Assembly: GCA_048213135.1 (NCBI GenBank)
Contig: PS015009.1
Span: 992,001 to 1,056,000 of the forward strand
Length of the DNA: 64,000 nucleotides
Direction of reading: 5' to 3'
Source: Reclinomonas americana ATCC 50394
Taxonomy: Eukaryota > Jakobida > Jakobea > Jakobida
Below are positions 52,453-61,471 of this stretch, piece by piece. Position 1 is the stretch's first letter. Each line of letters begins with the position of its first letter. A program made the translations under genes and the position numbers. The notes beneath the pieces are model-generated. The model searched no databases. It was not told the DNA's origin and was given only the letters and a program-made list of their open reading frames with translations.

Positions 52453-52817
52453 ATGTTGTTATTTTAGTGTTGATGCCGGCAAACAGCCGTAACCATTTGT
52501 TCATACAGCAACACAACTCATTTTTAAGCCCGCAAAGGTAAGCTAAATAAGCCGGATGGCAAGGTTAAAAGTAAATTAATATATGGCCGGTTCTTTAAAA
52601 GGTATAACTAAAAAAGGAGACGTAACACATTGCAAATGTTTGAATTAAGTATCAGGTAGCAAGTAGCAGGTATAAAGAGAGCTGGTCTTGGTACTTGATA
52701 CTTACTACTCAATACTTGCTACTAACTACTAATTACTGTTTTCGTAACCCGTTTTCCCGATACGGCATTCCTTCCCCGGCGCAATCCATCACATTTGCGA
52801 AAATTTTCGCCAGCCAC
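52453..52817. other. Divergent intergenic region with an imperfect repeat
   Basis: About 365 bases between typA and the PepSY-TM gene. At 52645-52735 it contains AGTATCAGGTAGCAAGTAG-like words in both orientations that can fold on themselves; CTTACTACTCAATAC (52701-52715) is related by inversion to 2738-2752. An in-frame extension of the PepSY-TM gene through this region was not accepted. Confidence 0.5.
52645..52735. repeat. GTATTGAGTAG-family repeat, long copy
   Basis: Several short direct and inverted copies of TAGCAAGTA and GTATTGAGTAG words; related fragments lie at 2738-2752 and 4651-4667, all in intergenic DNA. Confidence 0.5.
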
Positions 52818-53960
52818 ATGTCAAAACCAGGGAACCGCTTTAAAGCCATTATACGGCAGGTACATCTTTACCTGGGTTTGGTAAGTGGTTTGGTGGTACT
52901 GGTGGTTGCCCTTACCGGATGTTTATACGTTTTTGAGGAAGAGTGCCGCGATATCTTCCAGCATAAATATTATTATACCACCGCGCAGGGTACACGTAAA
53001 GACCTGGCGGAACTGCAGCAGGCGGTAAAGCAAGCCTACCCGTCAGAAAAGATCACCACCATCCGTTTTAAGGAAAAAGCCAACGCTGTTTTTATTTTTT
53101 CCACCAAAAGCAGGAAAGCCATTTCTGTTGATCCATATACCGGCGCTGTTATCGGCAGCCGCGACATGGAAAAAGATTTCTTTGGTATTGTACTGAAGAT
53201 ACACCGCACTTTATGGCTGGGCGAAACGGGCAAGGAGATCATCAAATGGAATGTACTCATCTTTTTTATCCTTTGTGTGAGTGGTTTGATATTGTGGTGG
53301 CCCAAACAAAAGCGTTTCTTCAAACAGGCTGCCAGCATACGTTTCAAGAGAGGCAACTGGAAAAGGGTGAACCGCGACCTGCATACCGTACCTGGCTTTT
53401 ACGCCTTGTTGCTGCTTATGCTGATCAGTCTTACCGGTATGTTCTGGATGTTTGACAGCGTAAAGGACGGCGTACGTTTCGTCACCAATCAAAAAAAATC
53501 AAAAAAGGAAGAAAAAATAAAGTCCAGGCCTGCAGCGGGCGCCGTGTTTGCAACCGGCGAAGCTTACCGGTACATGGTAACGCACTACACCGGGGCGGAA
53601 GAAACGTTCATCTCGGTTCCTGCTGACAGCCTGGCGCCAATTCGTGTATTGCAGCGCTATCCATATACGTTGGTGCGCAAGCAGGTAAGTTTATACTTTG
53701 ACCAATACTCCGGTAACATTTTGAAGCAGGAACATTTTGATCAGTATACTGCTTATGACAAAGTAGCCCGTGCCAATTATAGTCTGCACACCGGCGATAT
53801 TCCTCCGCTGGGTATCGGCAGCAAGATCATTTATTTCCTCGCCAGCCTTATTGCAGCCTCTCTTCCCGTTACCGGCTTCCTCGTGTGGCTGGGGAAGAAA
53901 AGAAAAAAAATATTTAATAAAAACAACATGCAGCGAATGCCTCAACTCATTCCTGCATAA
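52818..53960 (+). CDS. PepSY-associated transmembrane protein
   Basis: A 380-residue inner-membrane protein from ATG 52818 (MSKPGNRFKAIIRQVHLYLGLVSGLVVL); an in-frame ATG 41 codons upstream lies in repeat DNA and is rejected. It has about four transmembrane segments and PepSY domains (EEECRDIFQHKYYY, LQQAVKQAYPSEKITTIRFK), with HLYLGL and HRTLWLGETGKEI typical of the iron-regulated PepSY_TM family. Members may be ferric-siderophore or heme reductase-like proteins. It lies 122 bp before the TonB receptor gene. Confidence 0.88.
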   Translation: MSKPGNRFKAIIRQVHLYLGLVSGLVVLVVALTGCLYVFEEECRDIFQHKYYYTTAQGTRKDLAELQQAVKQAYPSEKITTIRFKEKANAVFIFSTKSRKAISVDPYTGAVIGSRDMEKDFFGIVLKIHRTLWLGETGKEIIKWNVLIFFILCVSGLILWWPKQKRFFKQAASIRFKRGNWKRVNRDLHTVPGFYALLLLMLISLTGMFWMFDSVKDGVRFVTNQKKSKKEEKIKSRPAAGAVFATGEAYRYMVTHYTGAEETFISVPADSLAPIRVLQRYPYTLVRKQVSLYFDQYSGNILKQEHFDQYTAYDKVARANYSLHTGDIPPLGIGSKIIYFLASLIAASLPVTGFLVWLGKKRKKIFNKNNMQRMPQLIPA

Positions 53961-54082
53961 ACACAATTCAGCGGTTTTTGCTGTCATCCTTCTGTCAAAC
54001 ATTACGTTGTTATGTATTCCTGACACAATGATGATAAAACTCATCGATCGCTGGATGAACTTTGCAAACGCAAATAAAAATT

Positions 54083-56119
54083 ATGAGAAAAAGAACCCTG
54101 ATCCTTGTTGCAGCACTTTCAGCAAATGCAGCATGGGCGCAAGACAGCAGCAAAACCAAAGACCTTAACGAAGTAGTGGTTACCGGGCAGTACAAAGCCC
54201 AGTCCGTAAAAAATTCCGTATACCAGGTTCGTGTGATCACTAAAGACCAGATACAGAAACAAGCCGCTTCCAAATTACAGGATGTACTCAGCAATCAATT
54301 GAACATCCGTTTTTCACAAGACCTTGCTACCGGCGGTTCCGACATTAACATGATGGGCCTCTCCGGCCAAAATGTAAAAATACTGATCGACGGTGTACCC
54401 ATGACCGGCAGGCAGGGCACATCAAACGAGATCAACATTAACCAGGTAGAAGTGAATTCCATCGAACGCATCGAGATTATTGAAGGACCCATGTCGGTGA
54501 TCTATGGCGCCGACGCCCTGGCCGGTGTGATCAACATCATCACCAAAAAACCAAAAGGCGAAAAATATTCCGTTACTGCGAGACTGCATGAAGAGACCGC
54601 CGGAAAAGAATATGGTTTCGATCGCGGCATCCACAACCAATACCTCGGCGCTTCCGCAACTTACAAGAACTGGTACGCCAGCGGCGGTATAGGACGTAAT
54701 TTATTCAACGGCTGGAAAGACACAGCCGTATGGAGGGAACTGACCTGGCATAAGAAAGACCAGATCGTAGGCAATGGCGTACTCGGTTACCGCACCAACA
54801 AACTGAATGTGTACTACCGCTTCGACGGGCTGGATGAGATCATCAGCAACCCCGCCAACATTGCCAACGGCAGCACACAACCCGCCACCGACCAGGATTA
54901 CATCACCGACAGGGCGATGCACCAGGTACAGGGATCTTACAACTTCAACAACAACCTTACCGCCAATGCGCAAACTTCTTATACGCACTTCACCCGCCAG
55001 GTATACTCTACCTTGTATTATCCCAATGGCGATGTAAGGGTATCTACCGCGCCGGGCGCACACAGTCTGAGCACATTCAACGGTTTCAATTTCCGTGGAA
55101 CGGTATTGTATAAGATCAATAAGATAATAGCGGTTCAGCCGGGTGCTGACATCAACCTCGAAAGGGCCGAAGGCGAAAGGATCAAGACCGGCACGCAGAA
55201 GATCGATGATTACGCTTTCTTCCTGACTTCTGAAATTACGCCAACATCACGCATCAACATCAGGCCGGGCCTGCGTTTTATCAAGAACACGGTATACGAT
55301 GCACCGCCAGTGATCCCATCTATCAATGCTAAATTCGGCATCATCAGCAACCTCGACCTGAGGCTGGCCTATGCAAGGGGCTTCCGCTCTCCTTCCGCAC
55401 GTGAACTGTATTACGATTTCTTCGACGCCAGTCACAGCATTGAAGGCAATCCCGATCTGAAAGCGGAACAATCCAACAGCTTTACCGGGTCACTGACCTG
55501 GACAGAGATCAATAAAAAGAGCATCAAACTCACTTCTTCACTGAGTGGCTTTTATAACGATGTAGACAATATGATCTCTTATGCCGCCAAAGCAGGCAAC
55601 CCGGCTATCACTACTTATATCAACATCAGCAAATACAAAACGCGTGGTGTATCGCTCAACAACAACCTGCAATACGGCCACCTTGCTGCCAGCCTGGGCT
55701 TTACTTATGTAGGACGTTATAATGAATATGAAACTTCTGACAAATCGCTGCCCGAATTCAAATGGTCGCCCGAAGTGAATTCCAATATTTCTTATACGTT
55801 TCCTAAACTCGGACTTGACCTGAACCTGTTTTACAAATACACCGGCAAGCTGCCTTTCTACCAGGAAAATACCATTGGCGGTGTAACCGCCGTTCGCCTG
55901 GTGGAAACAGAGGACTATCATTGGGCTGACTTCACCGTTAATAAAAAATTCTGTAAATACCTGACACTGAACGCCGGTATCCGCAACCTGTTCGACATCA
56001 CTTCCGTAAACAGCGGTATCGATAATGGCGGTGTGCATACACAGGGAGGCGCAAGGCCTGTCGGCAATGGCCGCTCTTACTTCTTCGGTGTTTTATTCAA
56101 CTGGACAAAAAACAAATAA
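54083..56119 (+). CDS. TonB-dependent heme/iron receptor
   Basis: A 678-residue outer-membrane receptor from ATG 54083 (MRKRTLILVAALSANAAWAQ); a TTG 21 bases upstream is rejected. The plug domain is at about 30-160 (LNEVVVTGQYKAQSVKNSVYQVRVITKDQI, IEIIEGPMSVIYGADALAGVINIITK), followed by a 22-strand-type barrel with LAYARGFRSPSARELYYDF. The receptor lacks the carboxypeptidase-like domain and resembles BtuB/HmuR-type receptors. The HmuY-like gene 37 bp downstream makes heme the likely substrate. Confidence 0.93.
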   Translation: MRKRTLILVAALSANAAWAQDSSKTKDLNEVVVTGQYKAQSVKNSVYQVRVITKDQIQKQAASKLQDVLSNQLNIRFSQDLATGGSDINMMGLSGQNVKILIDGVPMTGRQGTSNEININQVEVNSIERIEIIEGPMSVIYGADALAGVINIITKKPKGEKYSVTARLHEETAGKEYGFDRGIHNQYLGASATYKNWYASGGIGRNLFNGWKDTAVWRELTWHKKDQIVGNGVLGYRTNKLNVYYRFDGLDEIISNPANIANGSTQPATDQDYITDRAMHQVQGSYNFNNNLTANAQTSYTHFTRQVYSTLYYPNGDVRVSTAPGAHSLSTFNGFNFRGTVLYKINKIIAVQPGADINLERAEGERIKTGTQKIDDYAFFLTSEITPTSRINIRPGLRFIKNTVYDAPPVIPSINAKFGIISNLDLRLAYARGFRSPSARELYYDFFDASHSIEGNPDLKAEQSNSFTGSLTWTEINKKSIKLTSSLSGFYNDVDNMISYAAKAGNPAITTYINISKYKTRGVSLNNNLQYGHLAASLGFTYVGRYNEYETSDKSLPEFKWSPEVNSNISYTFPKLGLDLNLFYKYTGKLPFYQENTIGGVTAVRLVETEDYHWADFTVNKKFCKYLTLNAGIRNLFDITSVNSGIDNGGVHTQGGARPVGNGRSYFFGVLFNWTKNK

Positions 56120-56156
56120 GCAACCAATTTATCAATCAACATATAACCTCATCAAG

Positions 56157-57557
56157 ATGAAACAAAGACTATTGAAAGGATTTCTGCTCTTCATATCGGC
56201 GGCCGCGCTGATCACCGCCTGCCGTAAGAAAGACGCCCCGTTGCCCGATAACCTGGCCCAGTACGAGTCCAGCGCACAGGGTATTGCCCCGGCATCTGCC
56301 AGCATTACCGTAAAAGTGAAACTGAGCCGTGCTACCGACAGGGACATTCCTGTTACCATCAGCCTTACGCCTAACGGTGTAGCCTATACAACACAATACA
56401 CCACCGCTCCCGCAGCCGTGTCTAATATCATTACGCTTACCATCCTGAGCGGCGCCAGCGAAGGCAGCTTTACGCTTACCAAAACCGCCGGCGCGGTATT
56501 CAGGGGTGATGAAACCATTGCTTTCAAGATAGAATCTACCGGCGCGCCGGTGATCATTGGCACTACCAACGTATTTACCCTGAGCTTTGCCGAGATCATC
56601 TCTACCGGCAGCGCCGTAACCGGTGATGGCGGCGGCGCCACATTCGGTAATAAAGTGTTCTTTGACCTGAGCGCCAACAGCCAAACTCCTGTTCAGCGTA
56701 CCAAGTGGGACCTCGGTTTCTACACAGGCAATGACGACTGGAGGGTGATCCTGAACTCTTCCTGCGGTATGATGGCCAAACAGATCAGCAAAAACGATCT
56801 TACTGCCGTTACCGCTGCGGACACACTGGGTTTTGGTGCTGACGTGATCTTTAACCAGACCGCACCTGCCACTACCGCTCTTCCTTATATCGACTATCCC
56901 GATGGTGATCTGACGAAAACCTCCATTGCGTCTGTTTCAGCTACTGCCACCGATAACAAAGTATACATCATCAACCGCGGTACTGGCATCGGAAGTCCTG
57001 CTCCGGGCAGGGGCTGGAAAAAAGTACGCATCATCCGCAATGCAGCCGGTGGTTACACTGTTCAGTATGCCGATATCGCCGCCACTACCTTCACTTCTGT
57101 GGACATTGCCAAAGACGACGCTTACTTCTTCAAATATGTTTCTTTTGAGACCGGCGCCGTTGCCGTTGATCCGCAGAAGAAAAAATGGGACCTGGCCTGG
57201 ACTTACTTCTCCAATACCACCAACTTTGGCGGTGGCGAAGTTCCTTACCTGTTCCAGGACATCGTGATCCAGAACCGCAACGTGGGCATCGCCAAAGTGA
57301 TGACAGCAACCAAAGCCTATGCTGATTTTGGTGAGGCCGACCTGACCGGTATCACTTACCTGACCTCGCAGGTGGCCATTGGCGCCGACTGGCGTTCTGG
57401 TGGTGGTCCAAGCACCGCTCCTGCTGTTCGCAGCGACCGTTATTACATCATAAAAGATGGAGATAATAACGTTTATAAATTACGTTTTACCGCCATGACT
57501 CAAAACGGCGAAAGGGGTTTCCCTGCTGTTGAGTATGCGCTGGTGAAAAAAGGATAG
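56157..57557 (+). CDS. HmuY-family heme-binding lipoprotein with Calx-beta-like N-terminus
   Basis: A 466-residue lipoprotein from ATG 56157; the lipid Cys is in ALITAC. Residues about 28-150 look like a Calx-beta-type repeat (SASITVKVKLSRATDRDIPVTISLTPNG and FRGDETIAFKIESTGAP). The HmuY region follows: TKWDLGFYTGNDDWRVILNSSCGMMA and KKKWDLAWTYFSNTTNFGGGEVPYLFQDIVI. In Porphyromonas HmuY takes heme from host proteins and passes it to HmuR. The axial His ligands of that protein cannot be assigned here. It is in an operon with the receptor. Confidence 0.85.
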   Translation: MKQRLLKGFLLFISAAALITACRKKDAPLPDNLAQYESSAQGIAPASASITVKVKLSRATDRDIPVTISLTPNGVAYTTQYTTAPAAVSNIITLTILSGASEGSFTLTKTAGAVFRGDETIAFKIESTGAPVIIGTTNVFTLSFAEIISTGSAVTGDGGGATFGNKVFFDLSANSQTPVQRTKWDLGFYTGNDDWRVILNSSCGMMAKQISKNDLTAVTAADTLGFGADVIFNQTAPATTALPYIDYPDGDLTKTSIASVSATATDNKVYIINRGTGIGSPAPGRGWKKVRIIRNAAGGYTVQYADIAATTFTSVDIAKDDAYFFKYVSFETGAVAVDPQKKKWDLAWTYFSNTTNFGGGEVPYLFQDIVIQNRNVGIAKVMTATKAYADFGEADLTGITYLTSQVAIGADWRSGGGPSTAPAVRSDRYYIIKDGDNNVYKLRFTAMTQNGERGFPAVEYALVKKG

Positions 57558-57581
57558 ACCGGTTTTTAACTATGGGTTGAG

Positions 57582-57616
57582 AATGCCTTTCCTCCGGGGA
57601 AGGCATTTTCCTTTTT
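57582..57616 (+). terminator. Terminator after the hmuY-like gene
   Basis: Stem AATGCCTT-TCC/GGG-AAGGCATT (57582-57607) with a T-rich tail, 25 bases after the stop. Read-through to the DUF6607 gene may occur. Confidence 0.75.
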
Positions 57617-57693
57617 GCGTAAATCCGTTTTTCTGATTGCGTAAGTGATTGTCACGTGATTGTCTTCTTTTTGCCATCAAATTGTAAATCATC

Positions 57694-58622
57694 ATGAGCA
57701 AAATCATACTGACCATTCTGACTGTATTCACGATCGTTAGCACACAGGCACAGACCAAAAAAATATAGAAAACCTTTGCGGTTGTTTTGAAGTGGAATTC
57801 AAATACGCCGAAACTTTTTCTCCCAACCCTAAGTACAAGTACCACGACAGGGAGGAGATTAGCGCCGGGCTGGAGCTGGTACTCCCGATCGAGAACACCG
57901 ATAAAAAAATTGTTATGCAGCACCTGCTGGTGGTGACCGATTCCATGATCGTTAAGCACTGGAGGGATGACTGGACTTACGAAAATCCCGTTCGTTACAA
58001 ATACGCCGGCAACAAAACCTGGGTGAAAGAAAACCTTTCTGCCGCACAGGTAAAAGGCAAATGGACACAATCCGTTTGGGAAGTAAGCGACGAACCCCGT
58101 TACCAGGGCAGCAGTGACTGGATCACCCTGGATGGCAAGCCTACCTGGGTAAACACCACCGATGCTCCGCTCCCCCGCAGGGAATACAGCGTACGCAGCG
58201 ATTACAATATCCTGCAAAGGACCAACAAGATCATGATCACCAAAGACGGCTGGCTGCATGAGCAGGATAATAAAAAGATCATCCGCGAAGGCAATACGGA
58301 CAAACTGCTGGTGGAAGAAAAAGGGTTCAACACCTACAAACGTGTAGACGACAGCAGGTGCGCCGCCGCGAAAGCCTACTGGGAAAAAAACAAGACCTAC
58401 TGGGCTAAAGTAAGGGCCGTGTGGGACGAGTACATCGCGAAGAACAACACCATCCAGTTAAAAACTAAAGTAGACGGCAAGGTGCTGAATGAATACCTGT
58501 TCGCCCTGGCGAAAGATTATTCTACCGGCAAGATTGCCGCCGCTGATATCGACAGCAAGATCAAAGAACAGATCTACCAGTTTTTCGGCGCTGAGAATAA
58601 AACATTAGCCGCGGTTAAATGA
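57694..58622 (+). pseudogene. DUF6607-family secreted protein, frameshifted at an A7 run
   Basis: Two frames make one protein. From ATG 57694 a signal peptide (KIILTILTVFTIVSTQAQ) runs into TAG at 57766. The overlapping frame, re-entered by adding one A to the seven A at 57757-57763, gives NIENLCGCFEVEFKYAETF and runs to 58622 (about 310 residues in all). The body (KKIVMQHLLVVTDSMIVKHWRDDW, YKYAGNKTWVKENLS, RREYSVRSDYNIL) fits my memory of DUF6607, a family found near HmuY genes. If the base is a miscall the gene is intact; if real, it is inactivated or needs slippage. Confidence 0.78.
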
Positions 58623-58653
58623 TTTTTTTTGCATAGCCTCCCTGTTTTTATGG

Positions 58654-58679
58654 TCCCGCCCTTTGTGGCGGGATTTTTT
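58654..58679 (+). terminator. Intrinsic terminator after the DUF6607 gene
   Basis: TCCCGCC (58654-58660)/GGCGGGA (58667-58673) with a 6-base loop and six T. Confidence 0.9.
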
Positions 58680-58729
58680 ATGGCAGGCGGGGAAGATGGT
58701 GAATGGTCATATCCCAGGCTATGTACTTG

Positions 58730-59247
58730 TTATTGCTTCGTAAACACTAAGTTTTTGGGTAATGTGAAACCATAATCAAAGGAGGGATCTGATGATTTGC
58801 TGTAGTGTAAGCCTTCTGTATTTTCTAATTTCCAGGTGAATTGGTTTTGTTGTGAGTTGAGTACGAGGGTTAATTTTCCCGGTTTATTGTTTTTGGGCCT
58901 GTCCGTTAATATACCTTCTGCTTTAGGGTCGTTTTGAATATACTCGTTCCATAGCAAAATGGTTCTTGCCGCTATATTATTAATACTATTAAATGAACTT
59001 TCGATAATCGTACTCCCTTTCTTGTAAAAATGCCAGCCTACCAATAAATCGACATAATAATCATCCATGTATACTTTTTTGTAGTCAGGAATATTTTTAT
59101 AGTATCATTTCCATTGACCCATTGCCATGTACCATGAAAAGCCGTCATCGTTTTATTGGGATAATAAGGCAGGGAATCATTCCCTCTTGCTTTCAGATCG
59201 CCGGAAATTAAATAAACGATTCCAAGTGACAATAGTATTTTTTTCAT
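58730..59247 (-). pseudogene. Small secreted protein, tandem copy broken at an A6 run
   Basis: A second copy of the gene at 59259-59762. The frame starting at 59247 encodes a signal peptide and the shared segment MTAFHGTWQWVNGNDTIKIFLTTKK and then loses the frame. The frame from about 59074 on continues with VYMDDYYVDLLVGWHFYKKG to 58730. The break is at six T on the plus strand (59075-59080, A on the coding strand); seven would restore one frame of about 170 residues, equal to the neighbour's length. Whether the gene is functional depends on that base. Confidence 0.75.
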
Positions 59248-59258
59248 TTAATGATCAT

Positions 59259-59762
59259 TTATTGTTTCTGAAGCACCATATTTCGCGGAAGTGTGATACC
59301 GGCTGGAGGTATTGGCATAGAAGAAGGATAAATATGGCCTTCAGATTCTGTGCATTCCCAAACCAGCTGGTTTTGCGCAGGGTTGATTGTGAGATAAAGC
59401 ATATTTGTTTTTGATGCCTTTGAAATATCTTTAATTACTCCATGCACGTCCGGATTGTTGGGAACATAGTAATTCCACAATTTGATTGTTTCGGTACCTG
59501 GTACATTAATATTGTTGAACGAGCTTTCAATAATAGCATTTCCTCTTTTATATAAATGCCACCCAACAAGCAAGTCTATATAATAGGCTCGCATAAACAC
59601 TTTCTTTGTAATAAGGTAGATTTTTACTGTATCTGTTCCGTTTACCCATTGCCATGTACCATGAAAAGCAGCCATCGTATTATTGGTAACATACTCAACC
59701 TGAGTCATGCCAGATTTATTTAATAGAATTGTACAAATCGCTATCAGTACTATTTTTTTCAT
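59259..59762 (-). CDS. Small secreted protein, possible DUF6705-like
   Basis: A 167-residue protein with a signal peptide (VLIAICTILLNKSGMTQ). The mature part has AFHGTWQWVNGTDTVKIYLITKK, YYIDLLVGWHLYKRGNAIIESSF and a C-terminal ITLPRNMVLQKQ. It is predicted to be a small beta-rich fold; it resembles proteins I remember as DUF6705, but I am not sure. The next gene is a tandem copy (11-bp gap), and the upstream gene (32-bp gap) encodes the JAMM lipoprotein. It may be that protein's partner, substrate or protective factor; this is inference. Confidence 0.72.
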   Translation of the reverse strand: MKKIVLIAICTILLNKSGMTQVEYVTNNTMAAFHGTWQWVNGTDTVKIYLITKKVFMRAYYIDLLVGWHLYKRGNAIIESSFNNINVPGTETIKLWNYYVPNNPDVHGVIKDISKASKTNMLYLTINPAQNQLVWECTESEGHIYPSSMPIPPAGITLPRNMVLQKQ

Positions 59763-59794
59763 TGATGAAGAATTTAAAACTTAGAACACATACT

Positions 59795-61471
59795 CTACTG
59801 ACAAGGAGCATTTTCGGACAGTCCAGTATTTGAATTATATTGTATTGGCTGCCATCCTGCAAAAGAAGTATTGCCTCGAAACAATTTCAAACCACTATTT
59901 CCAAAGGAATTAGACATTAAATACTTGAGAAAAAAATTTTCGTTATCTGTATCACTATTCATTTTCCATATCTTAGCCTTCTCAAAATCTGAATAAATTT
60001 CATTGCCAGCAGAAACGTAAAGCTCAGCCCACTTTCTAAACTTTGTCAGGTTTTCAATTTTTAGAAGATATTGTGTTGTAGGTGTTACCAAAGCCATTTC
60101 AAAACTTGCAGGGTCTTGAATATTACCGCTATTGAAATTGGCACACATGGTAAAAATGTCGTCAGGGCTAAAAACTGGTAACCCTTTCACGCCATTTGCA
60201 TTGAAATGGCTGTGCACCATACCTCCGATTATATTAGCATTTATGATATCAGGTAAGCCTAATTTGTTGGGCATGCCCTGCAACAAACCATGATCCGTAT
60301 TTCCAAAAACTCCTAACGTATCTCTCGCAATGAGATATCCGAACTCCCTATTATTCCCTGTAGGACTGTTAAGCGAGTCTTTCATTTCCTGCAGGTAACT
60401 GATAAAAGAAGCGCTGGTGGTAAGCTGGTTAGCATCGCCGCATACATCCAGTATCGTGTCCTGCGGCGGCGGTTCCGGCAATGGAGGTAAGGGATCGCAG
60501 GGGTTGGGCTCAGGTATAAAATTGTACCAGGCTTCGCCACCAATGGGAGGAATACAGTTACCCGGGCCGGGCAGGTTGCCACCTCCTCCACCTCCTCCAC
60601 CGCCGCCGGAGCCGCCCCCGGGCATAGGAGGAAAAGGACCAGTTGTACCGCCGCCGGTAGGGAAATTATTGGGATAGCCGCCACCGATAATGATGGTATG
60701 GCAGTCTACAGTAGCACATACGGCAAGGCAATTGTCGCAGGAGCCTCCCGGACCAAGGCAGAATCCGGGCGTATACGGACAATGGTTTTCTTTCACACAG
60801 ATCTCTACCGAAATAAAGTTATTCGTACTGTCGCCACCCGCCGGGGGAACCATCTCCAGCACACGCTTGCCATCCTCACCCGTTTTGGTGTTGGCGGTAA
60901 ACAAATGATTGGGCAGATGATAGAAAGTCGTTGTACCAAAACTGCGGTTCTCCATAAAAAAGAACAGGAGCAGCTGGTTCTTTACCCATGTGGTATCAAT
61001 GCCGGGTGTATGACAAATAGAATACAGGTAATGGTTCACATCATAACAGGTAACAGTACTGATGCTGTCTTCTTCCTGCGTAGCTACCAGGATGGAACTG
61101 AGACTTTGGTTACTCTCCGTCAGCGGGATGATAATGGTGGAAGAACTGTCTCCGCCCCGTAACAGTCCGCTGTTTTTCTGAACGGCCAGTTTCTGCCACA
61201 GGGGCAAGCCGCAATGCGCCGGTAGATTTTTCACAAAACCGGTCTTTTCATTTTTTTCCCACAACAATTGTATGATCCTTTGTACAGGAGCGGATGTACC
61301 AGGCGTGGTATTAAAAAAGCTCTGTTCAAAACCCGGTTCATGCGGGGGCATCGTTGTAAAATCCCTCCTGGTACAGGATAAAAGAGAGAAAAATGCGGTG
61401 ATCATCAACAGCAACGCCGTTTGCAAGCAGTTCCGGGCGAGACGGCCATACAGGGTATAGAAATGGATCAT
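59795..61471 (-). CDS. Lipoprotein with Cys-rich region, Gly linker and JAMM-like C-terminal domain
   Basis: A 558-residue lipoprotein (lipid Cys in FFSLLSC). Residues about 35-235 form an unrecognised envelope domain, about 236-285 are Cys-rich (CVKENHC, CLGPGGSCDNCLAVC), and about 295-345 are a Gly/Pro linker with ten consecutive Gly. The C-terminal domain has NREFGYLIARD (Glu376), then MVHSHFN (His420, His422) and VFSPDDIF (Ser435, Asp438), the order E, HxH, SxxD of JAB/JAMM metalloproteases with a longer H-to-S spacer. It heads an operon with two small secreted proteins. A surface isopeptidase or contact effector is possible; toxicity is not established. Confidence 0.7.
   Translation of the reverse strand: MIHFYTLYGRLARNCLQTALLLMITAFFSLLSCTRRDFTTMPPHEPGFEQSFFNTTPGTSAPVQRIIQLLWEKNEKTGFVKNLPAHCGLPLWQKLAVQKNSGLLRGGDSSSTIIIPLTESNQSLSSILVATQEEDSISTVTCYDVNHYLYSICHTPGIDTTWVKNQLLLFFFMENRSFGTTTFYHLPNHLFTANTKTGEDGKRVLEMVPPAGGDSTNNFISVEICVKENHCPYTPGFCLGPGGSCDNCLAVCATVDCHTIIIGGGYPNNFPTGGGTTGPFPPMPGGGSGGGGGGGGGGNLPGPGNCIPPIGGEAWYNFIPEPNPCDPLPPLPEPPPQDTILDVCGDANQLTTSASFISYLQEMKDSLNSPTGNNREFGYLIARDTLGVFGNTDHGLLQGMPNKLGLPDIINANIIGGMVHSHFNANGVKGLPVFSPDDIFTMCANFNSGNIQDPASFEMALVTPTTQYLLKIENLTKFRKWAELYVSAGNEIYSDFEKAKIWKMNSDTDNENFFLKYLMSNSFGNSGLKLFRGNTSFAGWQPIQYNSNTGLSENAPCQ

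Noticed and set aside
52695-52817. Upstream extension of the PepSY-TM gene
   Set aside because: It lies in repeat DNA and adds a non-conserved tail; ATG 52818 gives the usual N-terminus.
58730-59068. Independent gene beginning MDDYYVDLL
   Set aside because: It aligns with the second two-thirds of the neighbouring paralogue and is better explained as one frameshifted gene.
60565-60615. Poly-Gly stretch in the JAMM lipoprotein as a possible assembly error
   Set aside because: The reading frame is intact on both sides and such linkers are common between domains of surface proteins.
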